From Pseudomonas sp. A-RE-19 (GTDB taxonomy: Bacteria > Pseudomonadota > Gammaproteobacteria > Pseudomonadales > Pseudomonadaceae), in contig NZ_JAHBDQ010000030.1 in the NCBI RefSeq assembly GCF_019956555.1, positions 1 through 48,420 on the forward strand: a stretch of 48,420 bases of DNA, written 5' to 3'. Within the stretch, counting starts at the first letter, position 1, and every line of letters begins with the position of its first letter. Positions 23,217 through 32,486 of the stretch are shown in pieces. The notes beneath the pieces are model-generated. The model was not told where the DNA came from. It saw nothing but the letters and a program-made list of their open reading frames with translations, and made no database searches. The position numbers were made by a program, and so were the translations under genes.

Positions 23217-24955
23217 TGAAACTCGAAGGTGCGCTCTTTCCATGGCGATTCCGTCTGGTGCTGGGTTTGCTCGGTGTCATGGTGGTCGCGATTTGCTGGC
23301 GTATCATTGATCTGCAAGTCGTCGACCGTGCCTTCCTTAAAGGCCAGGGCGATGCGCGCAGTGTTCGTCACATTCCGATTCCGGCTCACCGTGGTCTGAT
23401 TACCGACCGTAACGGCGAGCCTTTGGCCGTCAGTACGCCGGTCACCACCCTGTGGGCCAACGCCAAGGAAATGCAGCTGGCCAAAGAGAAGTGGCCCGCA
23501 CTGGCGGCCGCGTTGGGGCAGGACCCGAAAGCCCTGGCCGAACGTCTCGAAGCCCAGGCCAACAAAGAATTCATTTATCTGGTGCGCGGGCTGACCCCCG
23601 AGCAGGGCCAGGCTGTGCTCGATCTGAAAGTGCCGGGTGTCTATGGCATTGAAGAGTTCCGGCGTTTCTACCCGGCGGGTGAAGTCACCGCCCACATGGT
23701 CGGCTTTACCGACATCGACGATCACGGCCGTGAAGGTGTCGAACTGGCCTATGACGAATGGCTCGCCGGGGTCGCCGGCAAGCGTCAGGTGATCAAGGAC
23801 CGGCGCGGCCGGCTGATCAAAGATGTCCAGGTCACCAAAAACGCCAAGGCCGGCAAGCCCTTGGCGTTGTCCATTGACCTGCGTCTGCAATACCTGGCCA
23901 ACCGCGAGCTGCGTAACGCGATCATCGAGAACGGCGCGAAAGCCGGCAGCCTGGTGATCATGGACGTGAAGACCGGCGAGATCCTGGCCATGGTCAACCA
24001 GCCGACCTACAACCCGAACAACCGTCGCAACCTGCAACCGGCGATGATGCGCAACCGCGCGATGATCGACGTGTTCGAGCCGGGCTCGACCATGAAGGCG
24101 ATCTCCATGAGCGCCGCGATTGAAACCGGCCGCTGGAAGCCGAGCGATACCGTCGAGGTGTACCCAGGCTCCTTGCAGATTGGTAAGTACACCATCAAGG
24201 ACGTATCGAAGACCGAAGGCCCGGTACTCGACCTGACCGGTATTCTGATCAACTCCAGTAACGTCGGCATGAGTAAGGTCGCGTTCGATATCGGCGGCGA
24301 AACGATTTTCCGTCTGGCGCAGAAAGTCGGTCTCGGCCAGGACACCGGCCTCGGCTTCCCGGGTGAGCGTGTCGGCAACCTGCCGAACTACCGGGATTGG
24401 CGCAAGGCTGAAACCGCCACACTGTCCTATGGCTACGGTATTTCCGTGACCGCGATCCAGTTGGTCCACGCCTTCTCGGCCCTGGCCAATAATGGTCGCC
24501 TCGCGCCACTGACCCTGATCAAAACCGACAAGGCGCCGCAAACCACTCAAGTGTTGCCGGAAGCCGTCGCGAAAACCATGCAAGGCATGCTGACCCAAGT
24601 GATCGAAGCCCCGCGCGGTGTATTCCGTGCGCAGGTGCCGGCATATCACGTGGCAGGCAAATCGGGTACTGCGCGTAAGACGTCGGTGGGCTCCAAAGGC
24701 TACGCCGAAAACTCGTATCGCTCGCTGTTCGCCGGTTTCGGCCCGATGAGCGACCCGCGTTACGCGATCGTGGTGGTGATCGATGAACCGACCAAGGCCG
24801 GTTACTTCGGTGGTCTGGTATCGGCGCCGGTGTTCAGCAAAGTGATGTCCGGGACTCTGCGCCTGATGAACATCACCCCGGACAACCTGCCAGCCACTCA
24901 ACAAGCGAACGCCGCACCGGTCGTTCCGCTGAAAGCCAATGGAGGGCGCGGCTGA
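23213..24955 (+). CDS. ftsI: Septal peptidoglycan transpeptidase FtsI (PBP3)
   Basis: 580-residue class B penicillin-binding protein: N-terminal membrane anchor (about 16-38), pedestal domain, and transpeptidase domain with the catalytic S292-T-M-K295, SSN (SSNVGMS) and KSGTARK motifs. It crosslinks septal peptidoglycan with FtsW and is the target of aztreonam-type beta-lactams. A second ATG directly follows the first (23216), so the exact start is ambiguous by one codon. It overlaps ftsL by four bases and murE by one. Confidence 0.98.
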   Translation: MMKLEGALFPWRFRLVLGLLGVMVVAICWRIIDLQVVDRAFLKGQGDARSVRHIPIPAHRGLITDRNGEPLAVSTPVTTLWANAKEMQLAKEKWPALAAALGQDPKALAERLEAQANKEFIYLVRGLTPEQGQAVLDLKVPGVYGIEEFRRFYPAGEVTAHMVGFTDIDDHGREGVELAYDEWLAGVAGKRQVIKDRRGRLIKDVQVTKNAKAGKPLALSIDLRLQYLANRELRNAIIENGAKAGSLVIMDVKTGEILAMVNQPTYNPNNRRNLQPAMMRNRAMIDVFEPGSTMKAISMSAAIETGRWKPSDTVEVYPGSLQIGKYTIKDVSKTEGPVLDLTGILINSSNVGMSKVAFDIGGETIFRLAQKVGLGQDTGLGFPGERVGNLPNYRDWRKAETATLSYGYGISVTAIQLVHAFSALANNGRLAPLTLIKTDKAPQTTQVLPEAVAKTMQGMLTQVIEAPRGVFRAQVPAYHVAGKSGTARKTSVGSKGYAENSYRSLFAGFGPMSDPRYAIVVVIDEPTKAGYFGGLVSAPVFSKVMSGTLRLMNITPDNLPATQQANAAPVVPLKANGGRG

Positions 24956-26418
24956 TGTCGCTGAGCCTGAACAAGATTTTCGCCCACGCTGGCCGTGATC
25001 TGCTGATCCGCGAATTGGCGCTGGACAGCCGCAACGTGCGGGCCGGCGATTTGTTTCTCGCGGTCCCGGGCGGCAAGTTCGACGGGCGTGCGCACATCGC
25101 CGATGCCTTGCAGCGCGGCGCTGCTGCCGTGGCTTATGAAGTCGAAGGCGCGACCGTACTGCCAATCACCGATGTGCCGTTGATTCCGGTCAAAGGTCTG
25201 GCGGCGCAGCTGTCGGACATTGCCGGGCGTTTTTATGGTGAGCCGAGTCGCCACCTTAATCTGATCGGCGTGACCGGCACCAACGGTAAAACCAGCGTGA
25301 CCCAATTGGTTGCGCAAGCCCTCGACTTGCTCGGTCAACACTGCGGCATCGTCGGTACCCTGGGCTCCGGTTTCTACGGCGCGCTGGAAAGTGGCCTGCA
25401 CACCACGCCGAACCCGATCGCGGTGCAAGCGACCCTCGCCGACCTGAAAAAAGCCGGCGCCAAAGCCGTGGCCATGGAAGTCTCTTCCCACGGCCTTGAT
25501 CAGGGCCGCGTGACTGCGTTGGCCTTCGACGTGGCGGTGATGACCAACCTGTCGCGCGATCATCTGGATTACCACGGCACCATGCAGGCCTATGGCGAAA
25601 CCAAGGCCAAGTTGTTTGCCTGGAATGATCTGAAGTGCCGGGTGGTCAACCTCGACGACGATTTCGGCCGGCAACTGGCCGCCGATAAAGGCGAGTCGCG
25701 GCTGATCACTTACAGCCTGCAAGACTCCAGCGCCTACCTGTATTGCCGCGAAGCGCAGTTCGACGACGAAGGCGTGCGCGCCACGCTGGTCACGCCGCAA
25801 GGCGAGCACCATTTGCGCAGCACCTTGCTCGGTCGCTTCAACCTCAGCAACGTATTGGCCGCCGTCGGCGCCTTGCTCGGGCTGGACTACGCGCTGGACG
25901 AAATTCTCAAAGTGCTGCCGAAACTCGAAGGCCCGGCCGGTCGCATGCAGCGCCTGGGCGGCGGTACTCAGCCATTGGTGGTGGTCGATTACGCCCACAC
26001 GCCGGATGCGCTGGAAAAAGTCTTGATGGCCCTGCGTCCTCACGCCAAAGGCCGGTTGCTGTGCCTGTTCGGTTGCGGCGGTGATCGTGATCGCGGCAAG
26101 CGTCCGTTGATGGCGGAAGTGGTCGAGCGGCTGGCCGATGGCGTACTGGTCACCGATGACAATCCACGCACCGAAGACCCTGCCGTGATTTTCGACGACA
26201 TCCGCGCCGGTTTCACCGCTGTGGATAAAGTCACCTTCGTCGCCGGCCGTGGCCAGGCGATTGCCCAATTGATCGCCAGCGCTTCGGCGGATGACGTGAT
26301 TGTCCTGGCCGGTAAAGGTCACGAGGACTATCAGGAAATCAATGGCGAGCGCCACGCGTTCTCCGATCTGGTCGAGGCTGATCACGCCCTGACCGCGTGG
26401 GAGGTGGCCCATGCTTAA
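24955..26418 (+). CDS. murE: UDP-MurNAc-tripeptide synthetase (meso-DAP adding)
   Basis: 487-residue Mur ligase adding meso-diaminopimelate to UDP-MurNAc-L-Ala-D-Glu. ATP loop TGTNGKTS with Lys112; carbamylated-Lys region; and DNPR at 402-405, the signature for meso-DAP (instead of lysine) specificity. The ATG shares its A with the ftsI stop. It overlaps murF by eight bases. Confidence 0.98.
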   Translation: MSLSLNKIFAHAGRDLLIRELALDSRNVRAGDLFLAVPGGKFDGRAHIADALQRGAAAVAYEVEGATVLPITDVPLIPVKGLAAQLSDIAGRFYGEPSRHLNLIGVTGTNGKTSVTQLVAQALDLLGQHCGIVGTLGSGFYGALESGLHTTPNPIAVQATLADLKKAGAKAVAMEVSSHGLDQGRVTALAFDVAVMTNLSRDHLDYHGTMQAYGETKAKLFAWNDLKCRVVNLDDDFGRQLAADKGESRLITYSLQDSSAYLYCREAQFDDEGVRATLVTPQGEHHLRSTLLGRFNLSNVLAAVGALLGLDYALDEILKVLPKLEGPAGRMQRLGGGTQPLVVVDYAHTPDALEKVLMALRPHAKGRLLCLFGCGGDRDRGKRPLMAEVVERLADGVLVTDDNPRTEDPAVIFDDIRAGFTAVDKVTFVAGRGQAIAQLIASASADDVIVLAGKGHEDYQEINGERHAFSDLVEADHALTAWEVAHA

Positions 26419-27778
26419 AGCCTTGAAACTGAGCGAACTGACCGGCGCACTGAATGGCCGTCTGATTGCTGGCGACGCGAGCTTCGATGGCGTCAGCATC
26501 GACAGCCGCGCGATCAAGCCGGGCCAGCTATTTATTGCTTTGGCCGGTCCGCGTTTCGATGGTCATGACTATCTCAACGACGTCGCCGCCAAAGGCGCCG
26601 TCGGTGCTTTGGTCGAACGCGAAGTCGCCGACAGCGCGCTGCCGCAACTGCTGGTCAAGGACACCCGCCAGGCCCTCGGCCAATTGGGCGCGATAAACCG
26701 TGCGGCGTTCACGCATCCGGTGGTGGCCATCACGGGTTCCAGCGGCAAGACCACGGTCAAGGAAATGCTGGCGAGCATCCTGCGCACGCGCGGTCCTGTG
26801 CTGGCGACCCGTGGCAACCTGAACAATGACCTGGGCGCTCCACTGACCTTGCTCGAGTTGGCACCGGAACACACCGCTGCCGTGATCGAACTCGGTGCTT
26901 CGCGCATCGGTGAGATTGCCTACACCGTCGGCATGACCAAGCCGCATGTGGCTGTTATCAACAACGCCGGGACCGCCCATGTCGGCGAGTTCGGCGGGCC
27001 GGAAAAAATCGTTGAAGCCAAGGGCGAGATTCTCGAAGGGCTGGATGCCGATGGCATCGCCGTGCTGAATCTCGACGATAAAGCTTTTGGAATCTGGAAG
27101 ACCCGTGCCGCCGGTCGCAAAGTGCTGACGTTTGCCCTGAGCAACATCAGCGCCGACTTCTACGCCAGCGATCTGGATCGCGACGCCCGCGGGTGCCCGG
27201 CGTTCAACCTGCACAGTCCTGAAGGTGTGGAACGGGTTCAGCTGAACCTGCTCGGCACCCATAACGTCGCCAATGCGATGGCTGCCGCCGCCGCTGCCCA
27301 TGCCTTGGGCGTGTCGCTGTTCGGCATCGCCACCGGTCTCGGCGCCGTGCAACCGGTCAAGGGGCGCACCGTCGCGCAACTGGCGACTAACGGCATGCGC
27401 GTGATTGATGACACTTACAACGCAAACCCCACCTCCATGTGCGCCGCCGTTGATATACTCGCCGGCTTTTCCGGTCGCACCGTTTTGGTGCTCGGAGATA
27501 TCGGCGAGTTGGGCGATTGGGCGGAGCAGGGGCACCGCGATGTGGGCGAGTACGCCCGCGGCAAGGTTTGCGCGCTTTACGCGGTCGGGCCAATGATGAC
27601 CCACGCCGTGAACGCTTTCGGCGAGCAGGCTTTTCACTTCAGCACACAGGCTGAACTGATCAAGGCCCTGGAAGCCGAGCAGGATACAAACACCACCATT
27701 TTGATCAAGGGCTCGCGCAGCGCCGCGATGGAAAACATCGTGGCCGCTTTGTGCGGGACCCGTCTGGAGAAACATTAA
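26411..27778 (+). CDS. murF: UDP-MurNAc-pentapeptide synthetase
   Basis: 455-residue Mur ligase adding D-Ala-D-Ala. ATP loop TGSSGKTTVKE with Lys113; DDTYNANPTSM in the C-terminal half is the MurF signature. It starts eight bases inside murE and shares one base with mraY (TAATG). Confidence 0.98.
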   Translation: MLKALKLSELTGALNGRLIAGDASFDGVSIDSRAIKPGQLFIALAGPRFDGHDYLNDVAAKGAVGALVEREVADSALPQLLVKDTRQALGQLGAINRAAFTHPVVAITGSSGKTTVKEMLASILRTRGPVLATRGNLNNDLGAPLTLLELAPEHTAAVIELGASRIGEIAYTVGMTKPHVAVINNAGTAHVGEFGGPEKIVEAKGEILEGLDADGIAVLNLDDKAFGIWKTRAAGRKVLTFALSNISADFYASDLDRDARGCPAFNLHSPEGVERVQLNLLGTHNVANAMAAAAAAHALGVSLFGIATGLGAVQPVKGRTVAQLATNGMRVIDDTYNANPTSMCAAVDILAGFSGRTVLVLGDIGELGDWAEQGHRDVGEYARGKVCALYAVGPMMTHAVNAFGEQAFHFSTQAELIKALEAEQDTNTTILIKGSRSAAMENIVAALCGTRLEKH

Positions 27779-28860
27779 TGCTGCTGCTGCTAGCGGAGTA
27801 TCTGCAACAGTTCTACAAAGGCTTCGCGGTCTTTCAGTACCTGACCCTGCGCGGGATCCTCGGTGTGCTGACCGCGCTGGTCTTGTCGCTGTGCTATGGC
27901 CCGTGGATGATCCGCACTTTGCAGAACCGTCAGATCGGTCAATCCGTTCGCAACGACGGCCCTCAATCGCACCTGTCCAAGTCAGGCACCCCGACCATGG
28001 GCGGCGCGCTGATTCTTTCGTCCATCGGGGTCAGCACCTTGCTTTGGGCTGACCTGGCCAACCGTTACGTTTGGGTCGTGTTGTTGGTGACCCTGCTGTT
28101 CGGTGCCATCGGCTGGGTCGACGACTACCGCAAAGTCATCGAGAAAAACTCTCGTGGTCTTCCGAGCCGCTGGAAGTATTTCTGGCAGTCGGTGTTCGGC
28201 CTGGGCGCGGCAATCTTCCTTTATATGACCGCCGCAACGCCGGTGGAAACCACCCTGATCCTGCCGATGCTCAAGGACTACAGCATTCCGCTGGGCGCGG
28301 GTTTCATCGTCCTGACCTATTTCGTGATTGTCGGCTCGAGCAACGCGGTCAACCTGACCGACGGCCTCGACGGTCTGGCGATCATGCCTACCGTGATGGT
28401 CGGCGGCGGCCTGGGGATCTTCTGCTACCTGTCGGGTAACGTGAAATTCGCCGAATACCTGCTGATTCCTTACGTACCGGGCGCGGGTGAGTTGATCGTG
28501 TTCTGCGGCGCGTTGATCGGCGCGGGCCTGGGTTTCCTCTGGTTCAACACCTATCCGGCCCAAGTATTTATGGGCGACGTCGGCGCACTGGCGCTGGGCG
28601 CGGCCTTGGGCACCATCGCGGTGATCGTCCGTCAGGAAATCGTCCTGTTCATCATGGGCGGTGTGTTTGTGATGGAGACCCTGTCGGTCGTCATTCAGGT
28701 TGCCTCCTTTAAGCTGACCGGTCGCCGTGTGTTCCGCATGGCACCGATTCACCACCACTTTGAACTCAAGGGCTGGCCCGAGCCGCGTGTGATCGTCCGA
28801 TTCTGGATCATCACCGTGATTCTGGTGCTGGTCGGCCTTGCCACCCTGAAGCTGAGGTAG
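27778..28860 (+). CDS. mraY: Phospho-MurNAc-pentapeptide translocase
   Basis: 360 residues, ten predicted transmembrane helices; makes lipid I from UDP-MurNAc-pentapeptide and undecaprenyl phosphate. Catalytic and Mg-binding motifs: GWVDDYRKV, NLTDGLDGLA, and the HHHFELKGW loop. The start MLLLLAEYLQQF at 27778 gives the E. coli length; an extension to 27751 lies inside murF and is rejected. Confidence 0.98.
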   Translation: MLLLLAEYLQQFYKGFAVFQYLTLRGILGVLTALVLSLCYGPWMIRTLQNRQIGQSVRNDGPQSHLSKSGTPTMGGALILSSIGVSTLLWADLANRYVWVVLLVTLLFGAIGWVDDYRKVIEKNSRGLPSRWKYFWQSVFGLGAAIFLYMTAATPVETTLILPMLKDYSIPLGAGFIVLTYFVIVGSSNAVNLTDGLDGLAIMPTVMVGGGLGIFCYLSGNVKFAEYLLIPYVPGAGELIVFCGALIGAGLGFLWFNTYPAQVFMGDVGALALGAALGTIAVIVRQEIVLFIMGGVFVMETLSVVIQVASFKLTGRRVFRMAPIHHHFELKGWPEPRVIVRFWIITVILVLVGLATLKLR

Positions 28861-28865
28861 AACGA

Positions 28866-30212
28866 GTGTCTCTGATCGCTTCTGACCACTTCCGCATTGT
28901 TGTCGGCCTCGGCAAGAGCGGCATGTCCCTGGTTCGCTTCCTGGCGAACCGGGGCGTGTCGTTTGCTGTCGCCGATACGCGGGAAAATCCACCGGAACTG
29001 GCCACGCTCAAGCGTGACTATCCGCACGTGGAAGTGCGTTGTGGCGAGCTGGACGTCGAATTCCTGTGCCGTGCCGACGAGCTCTACGTGAGCCCCGGCC
29101 TGGCGCTGGCGACCCCGGCCCTGCAGGCTGCCGCCGCCCGTGGCGTGAAGTTGTCCGGTGACATCGAGCTGTTCGCGCGTAACGCGAAGGCGCCGATCGT
29201 CGCCATCAGCGGTTCCAATGCCAAAAGCACCGTTACCACCCTGGTCGGCGAGATGGCGGCTGCGGCCGGCAAGCGTGTTGCCGTCGGCGGTAACCTCGGT
29301 ACGCCGGCGCTGGATTTGCTCAGCGACGACGTCGAGCTGTACGTGATGGAGTTGTCGAGCTTCCAGCTCGAAACCACCGATCAACTCAACGCCGAAGTGG
29401 CGACCGTGCTCAACATCAGCGAAGACCACATGGACCGCTACAGCGGTCTGCCGGCTTATCACTTGGCCAAGCACCGGATCTTCCGTGGTGCGAAGCAGTT
29501 TGTGGTCAACCGTCAGGACGCCTTGAGCCGTCCGTTGATGGGCGAAGGCCAACCGTGCTGGACCTTCGGTCTGAACAAACCCGACTTCAAGGCCTTTGGT
29601 ATCCGGGAAGAGAATGGCGAGAAATACCTGGCCTTCGAATTCCAGAACCTGATGCCGGTGCGCGAGTTGAAGATTCGTGGCGCGCATAACCAGTCCAACG
29701 CCCTGGCGGCCTTGGCGCTGGGCCACGCCGTGGGGCTGCCGTTCGACGCCATGCTCTCGAGCCTGCGCACCTTCGCCGGCCTCGAGCATCGCTGCCAATG
29801 GGTTCGCGACCTGAACGGCGTGAGCTACTACAACGATTCCAAAGCCACCAACGTCGGTGCCGCACTGGCCGCCATCGAAGGCCTGGGCGCGGATATCGAC
29901 GGCAAACTCGTGCTGATCGCCGGTGGCGACGGCAAGGGTGCCGAGTTCAAGGACCTGCGTGATCCGGTGGCGGCCAACTGCCGCGCCGTCATTTTGATGG
30001 GCCGTGACTCCGACAAGATCGGTGAGGCCATCGGCGAAGTCGTTACACAGATTCGTGTCAGCTCGCTGGACGAAGCCGTCGCGCAATGTCGCGCCATAGC
30101 CGAGCCGGGTGATGCAGTGCTGCTGTCGCCGGCTTGCGCCAGTTTCGACATGTTCAAGAACTATGAAGACCGTGGCCACCAGTTCGTCCGCGCTGTGGAG
30201 GATCTGGCATGA
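28866..30212 (+). CDS. murD: UDP-MurNAc-L-Ala-D-Glu ligase
   Basis: 448-residue Mur ligase adding D-glutamate. GTG start at 28866 with TGAGG upstream. The ATP loop reads SGSNAKSTVT, with Ala119 where most Mur ligases have Gly (GTNGKS/T), and Lys120 retained. Other motifs: MELSSFQLE, NISEDHMDRY, YNDSKATN and LLSPACASFDMF. I recall the same loop in other Pseudomonas MurD, so this is likely a lineage feature. It overlaps ftsW by four bases. Confidence 0.97.
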   Translation: MSLIASDHFRIVVGLGKSGMSLVRFLANRGVSFAVADTRENPPELATLKRDYPHVEVRCGELDVEFLCRADELYVSPGLALATPALQAAAARGVKLSGDIELFARNAKAPIVAISGSNAKSTVTTLVGEMAAAAGKRVAVGGNLGTPALDLLSDDVELYVMELSSFQLETTDQLNAEVATVLNISEDHMDRYSGLPAYHLAKHRIFRGAKQFVVNRQDALSRPLMGEGQPCWTFGLNKPDFKAFGIREENGEKYLAFEFQNLMPVRELKIRGAHNQSNALAALALGHAVGLPFDAMLSSLRTFAGLEHRCQWVRDLNGVSYYNDSKATNVGAALAAIEGLGADIDGKLVLIAGGDGKGAEFKDLRDPVAANCRAVILMGRDSDKIGEAIGEVVTQIRVSSLDEAVAQCRAIAEPGDAVLLSPACASFDMFKNYEDRGHQFVRAVEDLA

Positions 30213-31426
30213 GCCTGAGAGACATCATCAAGCCGTACCCGTCGCCGATCATCACCGGGCGCGGTATCGACCTCGATTTCCCTATGCTCGCCGGTTGCCT
30301 CGCGCTGCTGGGCCTGGGGCTGGTCATGATTGCCTCGGCATCGACCGAAGTGGGGGCCGTGCAGTCGGGCAGCGCCCTGTATTACATGATTCGCCACCTC
30401 GTCTACGTTGTGCTGGGCCTTGGTGCTTGCATTGTCACCATGATGATTCCGATCGCTACCTGGCAACGTCTGGGCTGGCTGATGCTGATTGGTGCGTTCG
30501 GTTTGCTGGTGATGGTGATCGTTCCGGGGATCGGCCGTGAGGTGAACGGTTCGATGCGCTGGATCGGCTTCAGTTTCTTCAACGTTCAGCCTTCCGAGAT
30601 CGCCAAGGTGTTCGTGGTGATCTACCTCGCCGGTTATCTGGTGCGTCGCCAGAAAGAAGTGCGTGAAAGCTGGATGGGCTTCTTCAAGCCGTTCATCGTG
30701 CTGCTGCCGATGGCGGGTCTGTTGCTGATGGAACCGGACTTTGGTGCCACCGTCGTGATGATGGGGGCTGCGGCGGCGATGCTGTTCCTTGGCGGGGTCG
30801 GGCTGTTCCGTTTTTCCTTGATGGTTGTTCTGGCTGTCGCGGCGGTGGTGCTGTTGATTCAAATGCAGCCGTATCGGATGGCGCGTCTGACCAACTTTGC
30901 CGACCCGTGGGCCGACCAGTTCGGTGCCGGTTATCAGTTGTCCCAGGCATTGATCGCTTTCGGTCGCGGCGAATGGCTGGGCGTGGGCCTGGGCAACAGC
31001 GTGCAGAAACAGTTCTACCTGCCGGAAGCCCACACCGACTTCGTGTTCTCGGTCCTGGCCGAAGAACTGGGTGCCGTGGGTTCGTTGTGCACGGTGGCGC
31101 TGTTCGTTTTCGTTTGTATTCGCGGCATGTACATCGGCTTGTGGGCCGAAAAGGCCAAGCAGTTTTTTGCCGCTTACGTGGCCTACGGTCTGTCGTTCCT
31201 GTGGATCGGTCAGTTCCTGATCAACATCGGCGTGAACGTCGGTCTGCTGCCGACCAAGGGCCTGACGCTGCCGTTCCTCAGTTATGGCGGTAGTTCGTTG
31301 GTGATCTGCTGTGCCTGTCTCGGCTTGTTGCTGCGCATTGAGTGGGAGAGTCGAACCCACCTGGGCAGCGAAGAGATGGAGTTCCATGAGAGCGACTTCG
31401 CCGAGGAGCCGAACCATGGGCGCTAA
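30209..31426 (+). CDS. ftsW: Septal peptidoglycan glycosyltransferase FtsW (SEDS)
   Basis: 405-residue SEDS-family polymerase with about ten transmembrane helices, acting with FtsI. Hallmarks: VNGSMRWIGFSFFNVQPSEI, the catalytic Asp region (LTNFADPWADQFGAGYQL), AHTDFVFSVLAEELG and LLPTKGLTLPFLSYGGSSL. It overlaps murD by four bases and murG by eleven. Confidence 0.98.
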   Translation: MSLRDIIKPYPSPIITGRGIDLDFPMLAGCLALLGLGLVMIASASTEVGAVQSGSALYYMIRHLVYVVLGLGACIVTMMIPIATWQRLGWLMLIGAFGLLVMVIVPGIGREVNGSMRWIGFSFFNVQPSEIAKVFVVIYLAGYLVRRQKEVRESWMGFFKPFIVLLPMAGLLLMEPDFGATVVMMGAAAAMLFLGGVGLFRFSLMVVLAVAAVVLLIQMQPYRMARLTNFADPWADQFGAGYQLSQALIAFGRGEWLGVGLGNSVQKQFYLPEAHTDFVFSVLAEELGAVGSLCTVALFVFVCIRGMYIGLWAEKAKQFFAAYVAYGLSFLWIGQFLINIGVNVGLLPTKGLTLPFLSYGGSSLVICCACLGLLLRIEWESRTHLGSEEMEFHESDFAEEPNHGR

Positions 31427-32486
31427 CGTACTGATCATGGCAGGCGGCACCGGGGGCCACGTGTTCCCGGCACTGGCCTGTGCTCGCGAGTTCCAGGCTC
31501 GGGGTTACACCGTGCACTGGCTCGGGACCCCGCGCGGGATCGAAAACGATCTGGTGCCGGCGGCCGGTCTTGAATTGCATCGGATCAACGCCAGCGGTTT
31601 GCGCGGCAAGGGCAAATTGTCCCTGCTCAAGGCGCCGTTCATGTTGCTCAAGTCGATCTGGCAGGCGCGGGCGATCATTCGTCAGTTGCGCCCGGTCTGT
31701 GTGGTCGGTTTTGGTGGTTATGTGACCGGCCCCGGCGGCGTCGCCGCCAAACTGGCTGGCGTACCGGTGATCGTTCACGAGCAGAACGCCGTGGCCGGTA
31801 CCGCCAATCGGTTGCTGGTGCCGTTGGCCGCCCGAGTCTGTGAAGCGTTCCCCGACACCTTTACCCTGTCGAACAGCCGTCGCACCACCGGTAACCCGGT
31901 GCGCACCGAGCTGTTCCTCGAAACACCGCGACCTGCTCTGGCCGGTCGCAAGGCGCGTTTGCTGATCCTGGGCGGAAGCCTGGGCGCAGAGCCGTTGAAC
32001 AAGTTGCTGCCTGAAGCCCTGTCGCTCGTCGCCCCCGACCTGCGTCCGGACGTGTTTCATCAGGCCGGCAAAAACCACGATGAAGTGACTGCAGAGCGCT
32101 ATCGCGCGGCTGGCGTCGAGGCGCAAGTGCAGCCCTTCATCAAAGACATGGCCCAAGCCTATGGCTGGGCCGACCTGGTGGTGTGCCGCGCAGGCGCGCT
32201 GACCATCAGTGAACTGGCCGCCGCCGGTCTGCCCTCGATGCTGGTGCCTTTGCCCCACGCGATCGACGATCACCAGACCCGCAACGCCGATTATTTGGCC
32301 CGTGAAGGCGCTGCCTTCGTGATGCCGCAAAGAACGACTGGCGCAGCGGATCTTGCTGCTCGCCTGACAGAGGTCTTGATGCAACCGCAACGACTTAACG
32401 ACATGGCCACCGCGGCACGCCGCCTGGCCAAACCCGATGCCACCCGTAACGTGGTCGATACTTGCCTGGAGGTGGCCCATGGTTGA
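31416..32486 (+). CDS. murG: UDP-GlcNAc:lipid I GlcNAc transferase
   Basis: 356-residue GT-B glycosyltransferase that makes lipid II at the inner face of the membrane. GGTGGHVFPALA at the N-terminus and GAGALT-like CRAGALTISELAAAGLPS and the late HAIDDHQTRNA are the family signatures. The ATG at 31416 has GAGGAG eight bases upstream, inside ftsW; the longer in-frame form from 31311 is rejected. Eight-base overlap with murC. Confidence 0.98.
   Translation: MGANVLIMAGGTGGHVFPALACAREFQARGYTVHWLGTPRGIENDLVPAAGLELHRINASGLRGKGKLSLLKAPFMLLKSIWQARAIIRQLRPVCVVGFGGYVTGPGGVAAKLAGVPVIVHEQNAVAGTANRLLVPLAARVCEAFPDTFTLSNSRRTTGNPVRTELFLETPRPALAGRKARLLILGGSLGAEPLNKLLPEALSLVAPDLRPDVFHQAGKNHDEVTAERYRAAGVEAQVQPFIKDMAQAYGWADLVVCRAGALTISELAAAGLPSMLVPLPHAIDDHQTRNADYLAREGAAFVMPQRTTGAADLAARLTEVLMQPQRLNDMATAARRLAKPDATRNVVDTCLEVAHG

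Noticed and set aside
23036..25165. 709-codon open frame antisense to ftsI and murE
   Set aside because: It mirrors well-supported genes in a GC-rich genome; composition (His, Arg, Gly, Gln rich) and lack of family motifs mark it as a shadow.
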